Source: Eutreptiella sp. 'Long Island Sound 2002'
Lineage: Eukaryota > Euglenozoa > Euglenophyceae > Eutreptiales > Eutreptiaceae
Direction: 5' to 3'
Assembly: GCA_964036045.1 (NCBI GenBank)
Contig: OZ038394.1
Location: 1,901,379-1,965,378, forward strand
Length of the DNA stretch: 64,000 bases
Shown: in pieces, positions 9,349-21,900 of the stretch
Layout: the number at the start of each line of letters is the position of its first letter
How positions within the stretch are numbered: position 1 is the stretch's first letter
Translations under genes and position numbers: made by a program
The notes under the pieces: model-generated
The model's database searches: none
What the model saw: only the letters and a program-made list of their open reading frames with translations
What the model was told of the DNA's origin: nothing

Positions 9349-10950
9349 GGTATGCTGGTTCGGCGGTGCCCACATGGGCCTGTGGCACGGGTCATCGTAT
9401 CGGCTCCAATCCTCAAACAACACATGCACTGGCGGGGGTATCACTGTGTCTTGGGCAGTGTGGAACAGGGTTTGGGAGGTCGCCGACATACAGTATTTTG
9501 CGAAACTGCAACTTCATAGGTTTGTTCCGGATGGGGACAATGCATATCTGGTGACTTTGCCGAATGTGTACGGAGTGCCCACGCCCTGGAATCCTGCCAT
9601 CTGAAGCCTTAGACTGTGCTCAAGCAAACCTTGAGCAAAAGGTTCTCATTACTAAAAGGACAGCCCTGTGCGCTGTATTGCCCTTTCGGCTGAAAGTAAA
9701 AAGATTGCGATTTCCCAGCCCTAAGTGAGGGGGGGGGGGGTTCAGCACAGTGCGTGCGGAATGCGACTATTGGCTTTTTTTTGGCTACCTTTTGGCAATT
9801 TTGGCTACCTCAAAGTGTGTAGTTTTAGCACAATTGGCACTCGTGAAAGTGCCCTGTTGTCTGGTGCATGTTGTGTCAGGGTGAGGGAAGGTACGTAACA
9901 GTTGTGAATCACTGGGCTGGATGCCTGGGCTCATGTGCGGGCCTTTGAGGGCGCTCTTGCCACGGTGCACACGCGGTGCAAATTTTGGGTAAATTTGGGG
10001 ACCCATTGGCAGCCATTGGCACCCCAGGAACACAACTGGTGTGTTTGCAACTGCGCTTTTCTAGGGGCGAAGGCTTGATCCGAAGCAGTTTGATGCATTT
10101 TGGGGCTACTTGTGCCTCGGGAGGCGGGACTGGAGGGCTACGGGGGGTGTGCGGTGCGGTAGCGAAAGCGGTTGCTGGCGGTACCGAAAGGCGGTTGGGG
10201 GGGGGGGTTCAGGTGCTGCCAAAAGAGGCGGAGGACGGAGAGGTGCGGTTGGGGGCGGTACTTCTGCCTTTCTTCCTAAGCTTAGGCGTGAGTGGGGTGC
10301 GTGTTCCCACGCTCATCTGCGCAGCCGACCCTGGTCTTGCAAAAGGTCGCTGGAGCATGTATCATTCCATGTACCCTCACATGCATCGAAAAAATTAGCG
10401 CCCTGCACATCCAATTCGGGGTACAGACTGCTCGGGTGGGCTATTCGCCCAAAAACTTGGTGAGCGGGATTGGCACACTACCAAGAAATGGTCCCTGGGC
10501 CATGTCCGGCTCTCGAGCCTCCGGAGATGGGCCCTCTGTGTGGGAAGCGAGGTCAACAGGCATTGCTGGTGGGGGCGGCGGTGACATGCCCACCGTATGT
10601 CCTGATTCACAGCTGGACGTTGCAAGGTCCATTGTGTGTTGTAGTGCATCCCAACACGAGCGTGTTGGGCCGCCGGTAGCGGTGATCGGGAACGCCGTAT
10701 GCTGAGACTCTGGTGGTGTGCGCCTCATCAACTTGAACTGGTTCGAACATAACAATCTCTGATTCTCCGAAATCCCGGTTGTCAGTTCCCACACCGAATT
10801 CTTGATGCCTGTATGCCGCTTCGCGTTGTCGTCGCTCAATTTTGGATGTAGTCACCAGTTCCGGGAGAATCTTGGGAACGTAGAACTGGTAAAATCATAT
10901 TAGGCCAGTGGCCAGAGAACCGCTCCTGGCTAGGCAAGACCCGCCAGGCA
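9349..10950. other. Unassigned stretch downstream of the CAP-Gly exon
   Basis: No recognisable gene. There are poly-G tracts near 9730-9740 and 10198-10208, and a G-rich part (10120-10270) that can be read as Gly/Arg-rich peptide (KRGGGRRGAVGGG) ending near a possible donor at 10288. It could contain further exons of the CAP-Gly gene, but nothing confirms this. Confidence 0.35.
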
Positions 10951-11523
10951 ATGCACAAAGATGTCACGCCCCCCTTACAGCACCAAATGTGGGTCCCAGT
11001 ATTGCCAGACTGTGGGGGCGTGGAATCCAACCCGGGGCCAGAACCACAGGAGGCGAAACATGGTGTCCCCCAAGCGCAGGCTTCCCCACTACTGCATGAA
11101 TTGGTCATGGGACTTTCAGTCACAGGTCTGCAAGCAATTAATACAAAATGCAAAGGCATCTAGGAACATTTTCAGAAAATTAGCAAACAAGCGGAAATCG
11201 CTGGCCCCGGCGGAAAGAAAAGGGGCCAATCTGAGGAATATGAGGATGCACTTGCATAGATGATAGAGGTCTTGGTAGAGTTTAACACACTGATAAAAAA
11301 TTTGCGCCACCCCCTCCTTGATAAAGTCAAGGGACAGGTTGATGAAATTAATCAACAACTCAAGCAGGTTGAGGACATGTTGCAGCAACCCTCGAAAGAG
11401 GAGGCAAACAAACTTGTTGATCAAATACATGAACTTTTTGAACAATTGGATCTTCGCTTAGACCAACTGGTTCACCTCGTCACCCATGGTGAGTTTGCGA
11501 GGGGTCAACGCGGTCGTTTTTGA
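10951..11523 (+). pseudogene. ORF with 2A-like motif and coiled coil, broken by two TAG codons
   Basis: One frame runs from ATG 10951 to a stop at 11521, interrupted by TAG at 11161-11163 and 11257-11259. Residues 20-30 read DCGGVESNPGP, close to the 2A consensus D(V/I)ExNPGP, which makes ribosomes skip a peptide bond; here Gly replaces the consensus Asp. 2A-like motifs are known near the N-termini of several non-LTR retroelements. The distal part (11260-11520: VDEINQQLKQVEDMLQ, EEANKLVDQIHELFEQLDLRLDQLVHLV) has heptad-like hydrophobic spacing typical of a coiled coil. The combination suggests the N-terminal protein of a retroelement; this is inference. The frame ends where satellite DNA begins, so the 3' part may have been lost to the array. 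Confidence 0.5.
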
Positions 11524-12699
11524 TTTTGCCCCCCGCTCTGAAGCGGTGCGGATACCCGATACGGCAGGGGTGAGGTAGCCATTTTGCCCACTTGTGGGCC
11601 ACTTCTGATTTTGCCCCCCGCTCTGAAGCGGTGGGGATCCCCGATACGGCGGGGGTGAGGTAGCCACTTTGCCCACTTGTGGGCCACTTCTGATTTTGCC
11701 CCCCGCTCTGAAGCGGTGGGGATCCCCGATACGGCAGGGGTGAGGTAGCCATTTTGCCCACTTGTGGGCCACTTCTGATTTTGCCCCCCGCTCTGAAGCG
11801 GCGGGGATCCCCGATACGGCAAGGGTGAGGTAGCCATTTTGCCCACTTGTGGGCCACTTCTGATTTTGCCACCCGCTCTGAAGCGGTGGGGATCCCCGAT
11901 ACGGCAGGGGTGAGGTAGCCATTTTGCCCACTTGTGGGCCACTTCTGATTTTGCCCCCCGCTCTGAAGCGGTGGGGATCCCCGATACGGCAGGGGTGAGG
12001 TAGCCACTTTGCCCACTTGTGGGCCACTTCTGATTTTGCCCCCCGCTCTGAAGCGGTGGGGATCCCCGATACGGCAGGGGTGAGGTAGCCACTTTGCCCA
12101 CTTGTGGGCCACTTCTGATTTTGCCCCCCGCTCTGAAGCGGTGGGGATCCCCGATACGGCAGGGGTGAGGTAGCCATTTTGCCCACTTGTGGGCCACTTC
12201 TGATTTTGCCCCCCGCTCTGAAGCGGTGGGGATCCCCGATACGGCAGGGGTGAGGTAGCCACTTTGCCCACTTGTGGGCCACTTCTGATTTTGCCCCCCG
12301 CTCTGAAGCGGTGGGGATCCCCGATACGGCAGGGGTGAGGTAGCCATTTTGCCCACTTGTGGGCCACTTCTCATTTTGCCCCCCGCTCTGAAGCGGTGGG
12401 GATCCCCGATACGGCAGGGGTGAGGTAGCCATTTTGCCCACTTGTGGGCCACTTCTGATTTTGCCCCCCGCTCTGAAGCGGTGGGGATCCCCGATACGGC
12501 AGGGGTGAGGTAGCCACTTTGCCCACTTGCGGGCCACTTCTGATTTTGCCCCCCGCTCTGAAGCGGTGGGGATCCCCGATACGGCAGGGGTGAGGTAGCC
12601 ATTTTGCCCACTTGTGGGCCACTTCTCATTTTGCCCCCCGCTCTGAAGCGGTGGGGATCCCCGATACGGCAGGGGTGAGGTAGCCACTTTGCCCACTTG

Positions 12700-15600
12700 T
12701 GGGCCACTTCTGATTCTGCCCCCCGCCCTGAAGCGGTGGGGATCCCCGATACGGCAGGGGTGAGGTAGCCATTTTGCCCACTTGTGGGCCACTTCTGATT
12801 TTGCCCCCCGCTCTGAAGCGGTGGGGATCCCCGATACGGCAGGGTTGAGGTAGCCATTTTGCCCACTTGTGTGCCACTTCTGATTCTGCCCCCCGCTCTG
12901 AAGCGGTGGGGATCCCCGATACGGCAGGGGTGAGGTAGCCACTTTGCCCACTTGTGGGCCACTTCTGATTTTGCCCCCCGCTCTGAAGCGGTGGGGATCC
13001 CCGATACGGCAGGGGTGAGGTAGCCATTTTGCCCACTTGTGGGCCACTTCTGATTTTGCCCCCTGCTCTGAAGCGGTGGGGATCCCCGATACGGCAGGGG
13101 TGAGGTAGCCATTTTGCCCACTTGTGGGCCACTTCTGATTTTGCCACCCGCTCTGAAGCGGTGGGGATCCCCGATACGGCAGGGGTGAGGTAGCCATTTT
13201 GCCCACTTGTGGGCCACTTCTGATTCTGCCCCCCGCTCTGAAGCGGTGGGGATCCCCGATACGGCAGGGGTGAGGTAGCCATTTTGCCCACTTGTGGGCC
13301 ACTTCTGATTTTGCCCCCCGCTCTGAAGCGGTGGGGATCCCCGATACGGCAGGGGTGAGGTAGCCACTTTGCCCACTTGTGGGCCACTTCTGATTTTGCC
13401 CCCCGCCCTGAAGCGGTGGGGATCTCCGATACGGCAGGGGTGAGGTAGCCACTTTGCCCACTTGTGGGCCACTTCTGATTCTGCCCCCCGCTCTGAAGCG
13501 GTGGGGATCCCCGATACGGCAGGGGTGAGGTAGCCATTTTGCCCACTTGTGGGCCACTTCTGATTTTGCCCCCCGCTCTGAAGCGGTGGGGATCCCCGAT
13601 ACGGCAGGGGTGAGGTAGCCACTTTGCCCCCTTGTGGGCCACTTCTGATTTTGCCCCCCGCCCTGAAGCGGTGGGGATCTCCGATACGGCAGGGGTGAGG
13701 TAGCCACTTTGCCCACTTGTGGGCCACTTCTGATTCTGCCCCCCGCTCTGAAGCGGTGGGGATCCCCGATACGGCAGGGGTGAGGTAGCCATTTTGCCCA
13801 CTTGTGGGCCACTTCTGATTTTGCCCCCCGCTCTGAAGCGGTGGGGATCCCCGATACGGCAGGGGTGAGGTAGCCACTTTGCCCACTTGTGGGCCACTTC
13901 TGATTCTGCCCCCCGCTCTGAAGGGGTGGGGATCCCCGATACGGCAGGGGTGAGGTAGCCATTTTGCCCACTTGTGGGCCACTTCTGATTTTGCCCCCCG
14001 CTCTGAAGCAGTGGGGATCCCCGATACAGCAGGGGTGAGGTAGCCATTTTGCCCACTTGTGGGCCACTTCTGATTCTGCCCCCCGCTCTGAAGCGGTGGG
14101 GATCCCCGATACGGCAGGGGTGAGGTAGCCATTTTGCCCACTTGTGGGCCACTTCTGATTTTGCCCCCCGCTCTGAAGCGGTGGGGATCCCCGATACGGC
14201 GGGGGTGAGGTAGCCACTTTGCCCACTTGTGGGCCACTTCTGATTTTGCCCCCCGCTCTGAAGCGGTGGGGATCCCCGATACGGCAGGGGTGAGGTAGCC
14301 ACTTTGCCCACTTGTGGGCCACTTCTGATTTTGCCCCCCGCTCTGAAGCGGTGGGGATCCCCGATACGGCAGGGGTGAGGTAGCCATTTTGCCCACTTGT
14401 GGGCCACTTCTGATTTTGCCCCCCGCTCTGAAGCGGTGGGGATCCCCGATACGGCAGGGTTGAGGTAGCCATTTTGCCCACTTGTGTGCCACTTCTGATT
14501 CTGCCCCCCGCTCCGAAGCGGTGGGGATCCCCGATACGGCAGGGGTGAGGTAGCCACTTTGCCCACTTGTGGGCCACTTCTGATTTTGCCCCCCGCTCTG
14601 AAGCGGTGGGGATCCCCGATACGGCAGGGGTGAGGTAGCCATTTTGCCCACTTGTGGGCCACTTCTGATTTTGCCCCCTGCTCTGAAGCGGTGGGGATCC
14701 CCGATACGGCAGGGGTGAGGTAGCCATTTTGCCCACTTGTGGGCCACTTGTGATTTTGCCACCCGCTCTGAAGCGGTGGGGATCCCCGATACGGCAGGGG
14801 TGAGGTAGCCATTTTGCCCACTTGTGGGCCACTTCTGATTCTGCCCCCCGCTCTGAAGCGGTGGGGATCCCCGATACGGCAGGGGTGAGGTAGCCATTTT
14901 GCCCACTTGTGGGCCACTTCTGATTTTGCCCCCCGCTCTGAAGCGGTGGGGATCCCCGATACGGCAGGGGTGAGGTAGCCACTTTGCCCACTTGTGGGCC
15001 ACTTCTGATTTTGCCCCCCGCCCTGAAGCGGTGGGGATCTCCGATACGGCAGGGGTGAGGTAGCCACTTTGCCCACTTGTGGGCCACTTCTGATTCTGCC
15101 CCCCGCTCTGAAGCGGTGGGGATCCCCGATACGGCAGGGGTGAGGTAGCCATTTTGCCCACTTGTGGGCCACTTCTGATTTTGCCCCCCGCTCTGAAGCG
15201 GTGGGGATCCCCGATACGGCAGGGGTGAGGTAGCCACTTTGCCCCCTTGTGGGCCACTTCTGATTTTGCCCCCGGCCCTGAAGCGGTGGGGATCTCCGAT
15301 ACGGCAGGGGTGAGGTAGCCACTTTGCCCACTTGTGGGCCACTTCTGATTCTGCCCCCCGCTCTGAAGCGGTGGGGATCCCCGATACGGCAGGGGTGAGG
15401 TAGCCATTTTGCCCACTTGTGGGCCACTTCTGATTTTGCCCCCCGCTCTGAAGCGGTGGGGATCCCCGATACGGCAGGGGTGAGGTAGCCACTTTGCCCA
15501 CTTGTGGGCCACTTCTGATTCTGCCCCCCGCTCTGAAGGGGTGGGGATCCCCGATACGGCAGGGGTGAGGTAGCCATTTTGCCCACTTGTGGGCCACTTC

Positions 15601-15900
15601 TGATTTTGCCCCCCGCTCTGAAGCAGTGGGGATCCCCGATACAGCAGGGGTGAGGTAGCCATTTTGCCCACTTGTGGGCCACTTCTGATTCTGCCCCCCG
15701 CTCTGAAGCGGTGGGGATCCCCGATACGGCAGGGGTGAGGTAGCCATTTTGCCCACTTGTGGGCCACTTCTGATTTTGCCCCCCGCTCTGAAGCGGTGGG
15801 GATCCCCGATACGGCGGGGGTGAGGTAGCCACTTTGCCCACTTGTGGGCCACTTCTGATTTTGCCCCCCGCTCTGAAGCGGTGGGGATCCCCGATACGGC
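12700..15900. repeat. Higher-order repeat: 19 monomers (1615 bp), two copies
   Basis: Rare variants recur exactly 1615 bp apart: TTGTGTGCC at 12867/14482, CCCTGCTCTG at 13061/14676, GCCCCCTTGTGG at about 13627/15242, AAGGGGTGGG at 13921/15536, GATACAGC at about 14026/15641 and ACGGCGGGGG at 14196/15811. 1615 is 19 times 85. Outer limits are approximate. Confidence 0.85.
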
Positions 15901-18900
15901 AGGGGTGAGGTAGCCACTTTGCCCACTTGTGGGCCACTTCTGATTTTGCCCCCCGCTCTGAAGCGGTGGGGATCCCCGATACGGCAGGGGTGAGGTAGCC
16001 ATTTTGCCCACTTGTGGGCCACTTCTGATTTTGCCCCCCGCTCTGAAGCGGTGGGGATCCCCAATACGGCAGGGGTGAGGTAGCCACTTTGCCCACTTGT
16101 GGGCCACTTCTGATTTTGCCCCCCGCTCTGAAGCGGTGGGGATCCCTGATACGGCAGGGGTGAGGTAGCCACTTTGCCCACTTGTGGGCCACTTCTGATT
16201 TTGCCCCCCGCTCTGAAGCGGTGGGGATCTCCGATACGGCAGGGGTGAGGTAGCCACTTTGCCCACTTGTGGGCCACTTCTGATTTTGCCCCCCGCTCTG
16301 AAGCGGTGGGGATCCCTGATACGGCAGGGGTGAGGTAGCCATTTTGCCCACTTGTGGGCCACTTCTGATTTTGCCCCCCGCTCTGAAGCGGTGGGGATCC
16401 CCGATACGGCAGGGGTGAGGTAGCCACTTTGCCCACTTGTGGGCCACTTCTGATTTTGCCCCCCGCTCTGAAGCGGTGGGGATCCCCGATACGGCAGGGG
16501 TGAGGTAGGCATTTTGCCCACTTGTGGGCCACTTCTCATTTTGCCCCCCGCTCTGAAGCGGTGGGGATCCCCGATACGGCAGGGGTGAGGTAGCCATTTT
16601 GCCCACTTGTGGGCCACTTCTGATTTTGCCCCCCGCCCTGAAGCGGTGGGGATCCCCGATACGGCAGGGGTCAGGTAGCCACTTTGCCCACTTGTGGGCC
16701 ACTTCTGATTCTGCCCCCCGCTCTGAAGCGGTGGGGATCCCCGATACGGCAGGGGTGAGGTAGCCATTTTGCCCACTTGTGGGCCACTTCTGATTTTCCC
16801 CCCCGCTCTGAAGCGGTGGGGATCCCCGATACGGCAGGGGTGACGTAGCCACTTTGCCCACTTGTGGGCCACTTCTGATTCTGCCCCCCGCTCTAAAGCG
16901 GTGGGGATCCCCGATACGGCAGGCGTGAGGTAGCCATTTTGCCCACTTGTGGGCCACTTCTGATTTTGCCCCCCGCTCTGAAGCGGTGGGGATCCCCGAT
17001 ACGGCAGGGGTGAGGTAGCCATTTTGCCCACTTGTGGGCCACTTCTGATTTTGCCCCCCGCTCTGAAGCGGTGGGGATCCCCGATACGGCAGGGGTGAGG
17101 TAGCCATTTTGCCCACTTGTGTGCCACTTCTGATTCTGCCCCCCGCTCTGAAGCGGTGGGGATCCCCGATACGGCAGGGGTGAGGTAGCCACTTTGCCCA
17201 CTTGTGGGCCACTTCTGATTTTGCCCCCCGCTCTGAAGCGGTGGGGATCCCCGATACGGCAGGGGTGAGGTAGCCATTTTGCCCACTTGTGGGCCACTTC
17301 TGATTTTGCCCCCCGCTCTGAAGCGGTGGGGATCCCTGATACGGCAGGGGTGAGGTAGCCATTTTGCCCACTTGTGGGCCACTTCTGATTTTGCCACCCG
17401 CTCTGAAGCGGTGGGGATCCCCGATACGGCAGGGGTGAGGTAGCCACTTTGCCCACTTGTGGGCCACTTCTGATTTTGCCCCCCGCTCTGAAGCGGTGGG
17501 GATCCCCGATACGGCAGGGGTGAGGTAGCCATTTTGCCCACCTGTGGGCCACTTCTGATTTTGCCCCCCGCTCTGAAGCGGTGGGGATGCCCGATACGGC
17601 AGGGGTGAGGTAGCCATTTTCCCCACTTGTGGGCCACTTCTGATTTTGCCCCCCGCCCTGAAGCGGTGGGGATCTCCGATACGGCAGGGGTGAGGTAGCC
17701 ACTTTGCCCACTTGTGGGCCACTTCTGATTTTGCCCCCCGCTCTGAAGCGGTGGGGATCCCCGATACGGCAGGGGTGAGGTAGCCATTTTGCCCACTTGT
17801 GGGCCACTTGTGATTTTGCCCCCCGCTCTGAAGCGGTGGGGATCCCCGATACGGCAGGGGTGAGGTAGCCACTTTGCCCACTTGTGGGGCACTTCTGATT
17901 TTGCCCCCCGCTCTGAAGGGGTGGGGATCCCCGATACGGCAGGGGTGAGGTAGCCATTTTGCCCACTTGTGGGGCACTTCTGATTTTGCCCCCCGCTCTG
18001 AAGCGGTGGGGATCCCCGATACGGCAGGGGTGAGGTAGCCATTTTGCCCACTTGTGGGCCACTTCTGATTTTGCCACCCGCTCTGAAGCGGTGGGGATCC
18101 CCGATACGGCAGGGGTGAGGTAGCCACTTTGCCCACTTGTGGGCCACTTCTGATTTTGCCCCCCGCTCTGAAGCGGTCGGGATCCCCGATACGGCAGGGG
18201 TGAGGTAGCCATTTTGCTCACTTGTGGGCCACTTCTGATTCTGCCCCCCGCTCTGAAGCGGTGGGGATCCCCGATACGGCAGGGGTGAGGTAGCCATTTT
18301 GCCCACTTGTGGGCCACTTCTGATTTTGCCCCCCGCTCTGAAGCGGTGGGGATCCCCGATACGGCAGGGGTGAGGTAGCCATTTTGCCCACTTGTGGGCC
18401 ACTTCTGATTTTGCCCCTCGCTCTGAAGCGGTGGGGATCCCCGATACGGCAGGGGTGAGGTAGCCACTTTGCCCACTTGTGGGCCACTTCTGATTCTGCC
18501 CCCCGCTCTGGAGCGGTGGGGATCCCCGATACGGCAGGGGTGAGGTAGCCACTTTGCCCACTTGTGGGCCACTTCTGATTTTGCCCCCCGCTCTGAAGCG
18601 GTGGGGATCCCCGATACGGCAGGGGTGAGGTAGCCATTTTGCCCACTCGTGGGCCACTTCTGATTCTGCCCCCCGCTCTGAAGCGGTGGGGATCCCCGAT
18701 ACGGCAGGGGTGAGGTAGCCATTTTGCCCACTTGTGGGCCACTTCTGATTTTGCCCCCCGCTCTTAAGCGGTGGGGATCCCCGATACGGCAGGGGTGAGG
18801 TAGCCACTTTGCCCACTTGTGGGCCACTTCTGATTTTGCCCCCCGCTCTGAAGCGGTGGGGATCCCCGATACGGCAGGGGTGAGGTAGCCATTTTGCCGA

Positions 18901-21900
18901 CTTGTGGGCCACTTCTGATTTTGCCCCCCGCTCTGAAGCGGTGGGGATCCCCGATACGGCAGGGGTGAGGTAGCCATTTTGCCCACTTGTGGGCCACTTC
19001 TGATTTTGCCCCCCGCTCTGAAGCGGTGGGGATCCCCGATACGGCAGGGGTGAGGTAGCCACTTTGCCCACTTGTGGGCCACTTCTGATTTTGCCCCCCG
19101 CTCTGAAGCGGTGGGGATCCCCGATACGGCAGGGGTGAGGTAGCCATTTTGCCCACTTGTGGGCCACTTCTGATTTTGCCCCCCGCTCTGAAGCGGTGGG
19201 GATCCCCGATACGGCAGGGGTGAGGTAGCCACTTTGCCCACTTGTGGGCCACTTCTGATTCTGCCCCCCGCTCTGAAGCAGTGGGGATCCCCGATACGGC
19301 AGGGGTGAGGTAGCCATTTTGCCCACTTGTGGGCCACTTCTGATTCTGCCCCCCGCTCTGAAGCGGTGGGGATCCCCGATACGGCAGGGGTGAGGTAGCC
19401 ATTTTGCCCACTTGTGGGCCACTTCTGATTTTGCCCCCCCGCTGTGAAGCGGTGGGGATCCCCGATACGGCGGGGGTGAGGTAGCCACTTTGCCCACTTG
19501 TGGGCCACTTCTGATTTTGCCCCCCGCTCTGAAGCGGTGGGGATCCCCGATACGGCAGGGGTGAGGTAGCCACTTTGCCCACTTGTGGGCCACTTCTGAT
19601 TTTGCCCCCCGCTCTGAAGCGGTGGGGATCCCCGATACGGCAGGGGTGAGGTAGCCATTTTGCCCACTTGTGGGCCACTTCTGATTTTGCCCCCCGCTCT
19701 GAAGCGGTGGGGATCTCCGATACGGCAGGGGTGAGGTAGCCACTTTGCCCACTTGTGGGCCACTTCTGATTTTGCCCCCCGCTCTGAAGCGGTGGGGATC
19801 CCCGATACGGCAGGGGTGAGGTAGCCACTTTGCCCACTTGTGGGCCACTTCTGATTTTGCCCCCCGCTCTGAAGCGGTGGGGATCCCCGATACGGCAGGG
19901 GTGAGTTAGGCATTTTGCCCACTTGTGGGCCACTTCTCATTTTGCCCCCCGCTCTGAAGCGGTGGGGATCCCCGATACGGAAGGGGTGAGGTAGCCATTT
20001 TGCCCACTTGTGGGCCACTTCTTATTTTGCCCCCCGCTCTGAAGCGGTGGGGATCCCTGATACGGCAGGGGTGAGGTAGCCATTTTGCCCACTTGCGGGC
20101 CACTTCTGATTTTGCCCCGCGCCCTGAAGCGGTGGGGATCCCCGATACGGCAGGGGTCAGGTAGCCACTTTGCCCACTTGTGGGCCACTTCTGATTCTGC
20201 ACCCCGCTCTGAAGCGGTGGGGATCCCCGATACGGCAGGGGTGAGGTAGCCATTTTGCCCACTTGTGGGCCACTTCTGATTTTGCCCCCCGCTCTGAAGC
20301 GGTGGGGATCCCCGATACGGCAGGGGTGACGTAGCCACTTTGCCCACTTGTGGGCCACTTCTGATTCTGCCCCCCGCTCTGAAGCGGTGGGGATCCCCGA
20401 TACGGCAGGGGTGAGGTAGCCATTTTGCCCACTTGTGGGCCACTTCTGATTTTGCCCCCCGCTCTGAAGCGGTGGGGATCCCCGATACGGCAGGGGTGAG
20501 GTAGCCATTTTGCCCACTTGTGGGCCACTTCTGATTTTGCCCCCCGCTCTGAAGCGGTGGGGATCCCCGATACGGCAGGGGTGAGGTAGCCATTTTGCCC
20601 ACTTGTGTGCCACTTCTGATTCTGCCCCCCGCTCTGAAGCGGTGGGGATCCCCGATACGGCAGGGGTGAGGTAGCCACTTTGCCCACTTGTGGGCCACTT
20701 CTCATTTTGCCCCCCGCTCTGAAGCGGTGGGGATCCCCGATACGGCAGGGGTGAGGTAGCCATTTTGCCCACTTGTGGGCCACTTCTGATTTTGCCCACC
20801 GCTCTGAAGCGGTGGGGATCCCCGATACGGCAGGGGTGAGGTAGCCACTTTGCCCACTTGTGGGCCACTTCTGATTTTACCACCCGCTCTGAAGCGGTGG
20901 GGATCCCCGATACGGCAGGGGTGAGGTAGCCACTTTGCCCACTTGTGGGCCACTTCTGATTTTGCCCCCCGCTCTGAAGCGGTGGGGATCCCCGATACGG
21001 CAGGGGTGAGGTAGCCATTTTGCCCACTTGTGGGCCACTTCTGATTTTGCCCCCCGCTCTGAAGCGGTGGGGATCCCCGATACGGCAGGGGTGAGGTAGC
21101 CACTTTGCCCACTTGTGGGCCACTTCTGATTTTGCCCCCCGCCCTGAAGCGGTGGGGATCTCCGATACGGCAGGGGTGAGGTAGCCACTTTGCCCACTTG
21201 TGGGCCACTTCTGATTCTGCCCCCCGCTCTGAAGCGGTGGGGATCCCCGATACGGCAGGGGTGAGGTAGCCATTTTGCCCACTTGTGGGCCACTTGTGAT
21301 TTTGCCCCCCGCTCTGAAGCGGTGGGGATCCCCGATACGGCAGGGGTGAGGTAGCCATTTTGCCCACTTGTGGGGCACTTCTGATTTTGCCCCCCGCTCT
21401 GAAGCGGTGGGGATCCCCGATACGGCAGGGGTGAGGTAGCCATTTTGCCCACTTGTGGGCCACTTCTGATTTTGCCCCCCGCTCTGAAGCGGTGGGGATC
21501 CCCGATACGGCAGGGGTGAGGTAGCCATTTTGCCCACTTGTGGGCCACTTCTGATTTTGCCACCCGCTCTGAAGCGGTGGGGATCCCCGATATGGCAGGG
21601 GTGAGGTAGCCATTTTGCCCACTTGTGGGCCACTTCTGATTTTGCCACCCGCTCTGAAGCGGTGGGGATCCCCGATACGGCAGGGGTGAGGTAGCCACTT
21701 TGCCCACTTGTGGGCCACTTCTGATTCTGCCCCCCGCTCTGAAGCGGTGGGGATCCCCGATACGGCAGGGGTGAGGTAGCCACTTTGCCCACTTGTGGGC
21801 CACTTCTGATTTTGCCCCCCGCTCTGAAGCGGTGGGGATCCCCGATACGGCAGGGGTGAGGTAGCCATTTTGCCCACTTGTGGGCCACTTCTGATTTTGC

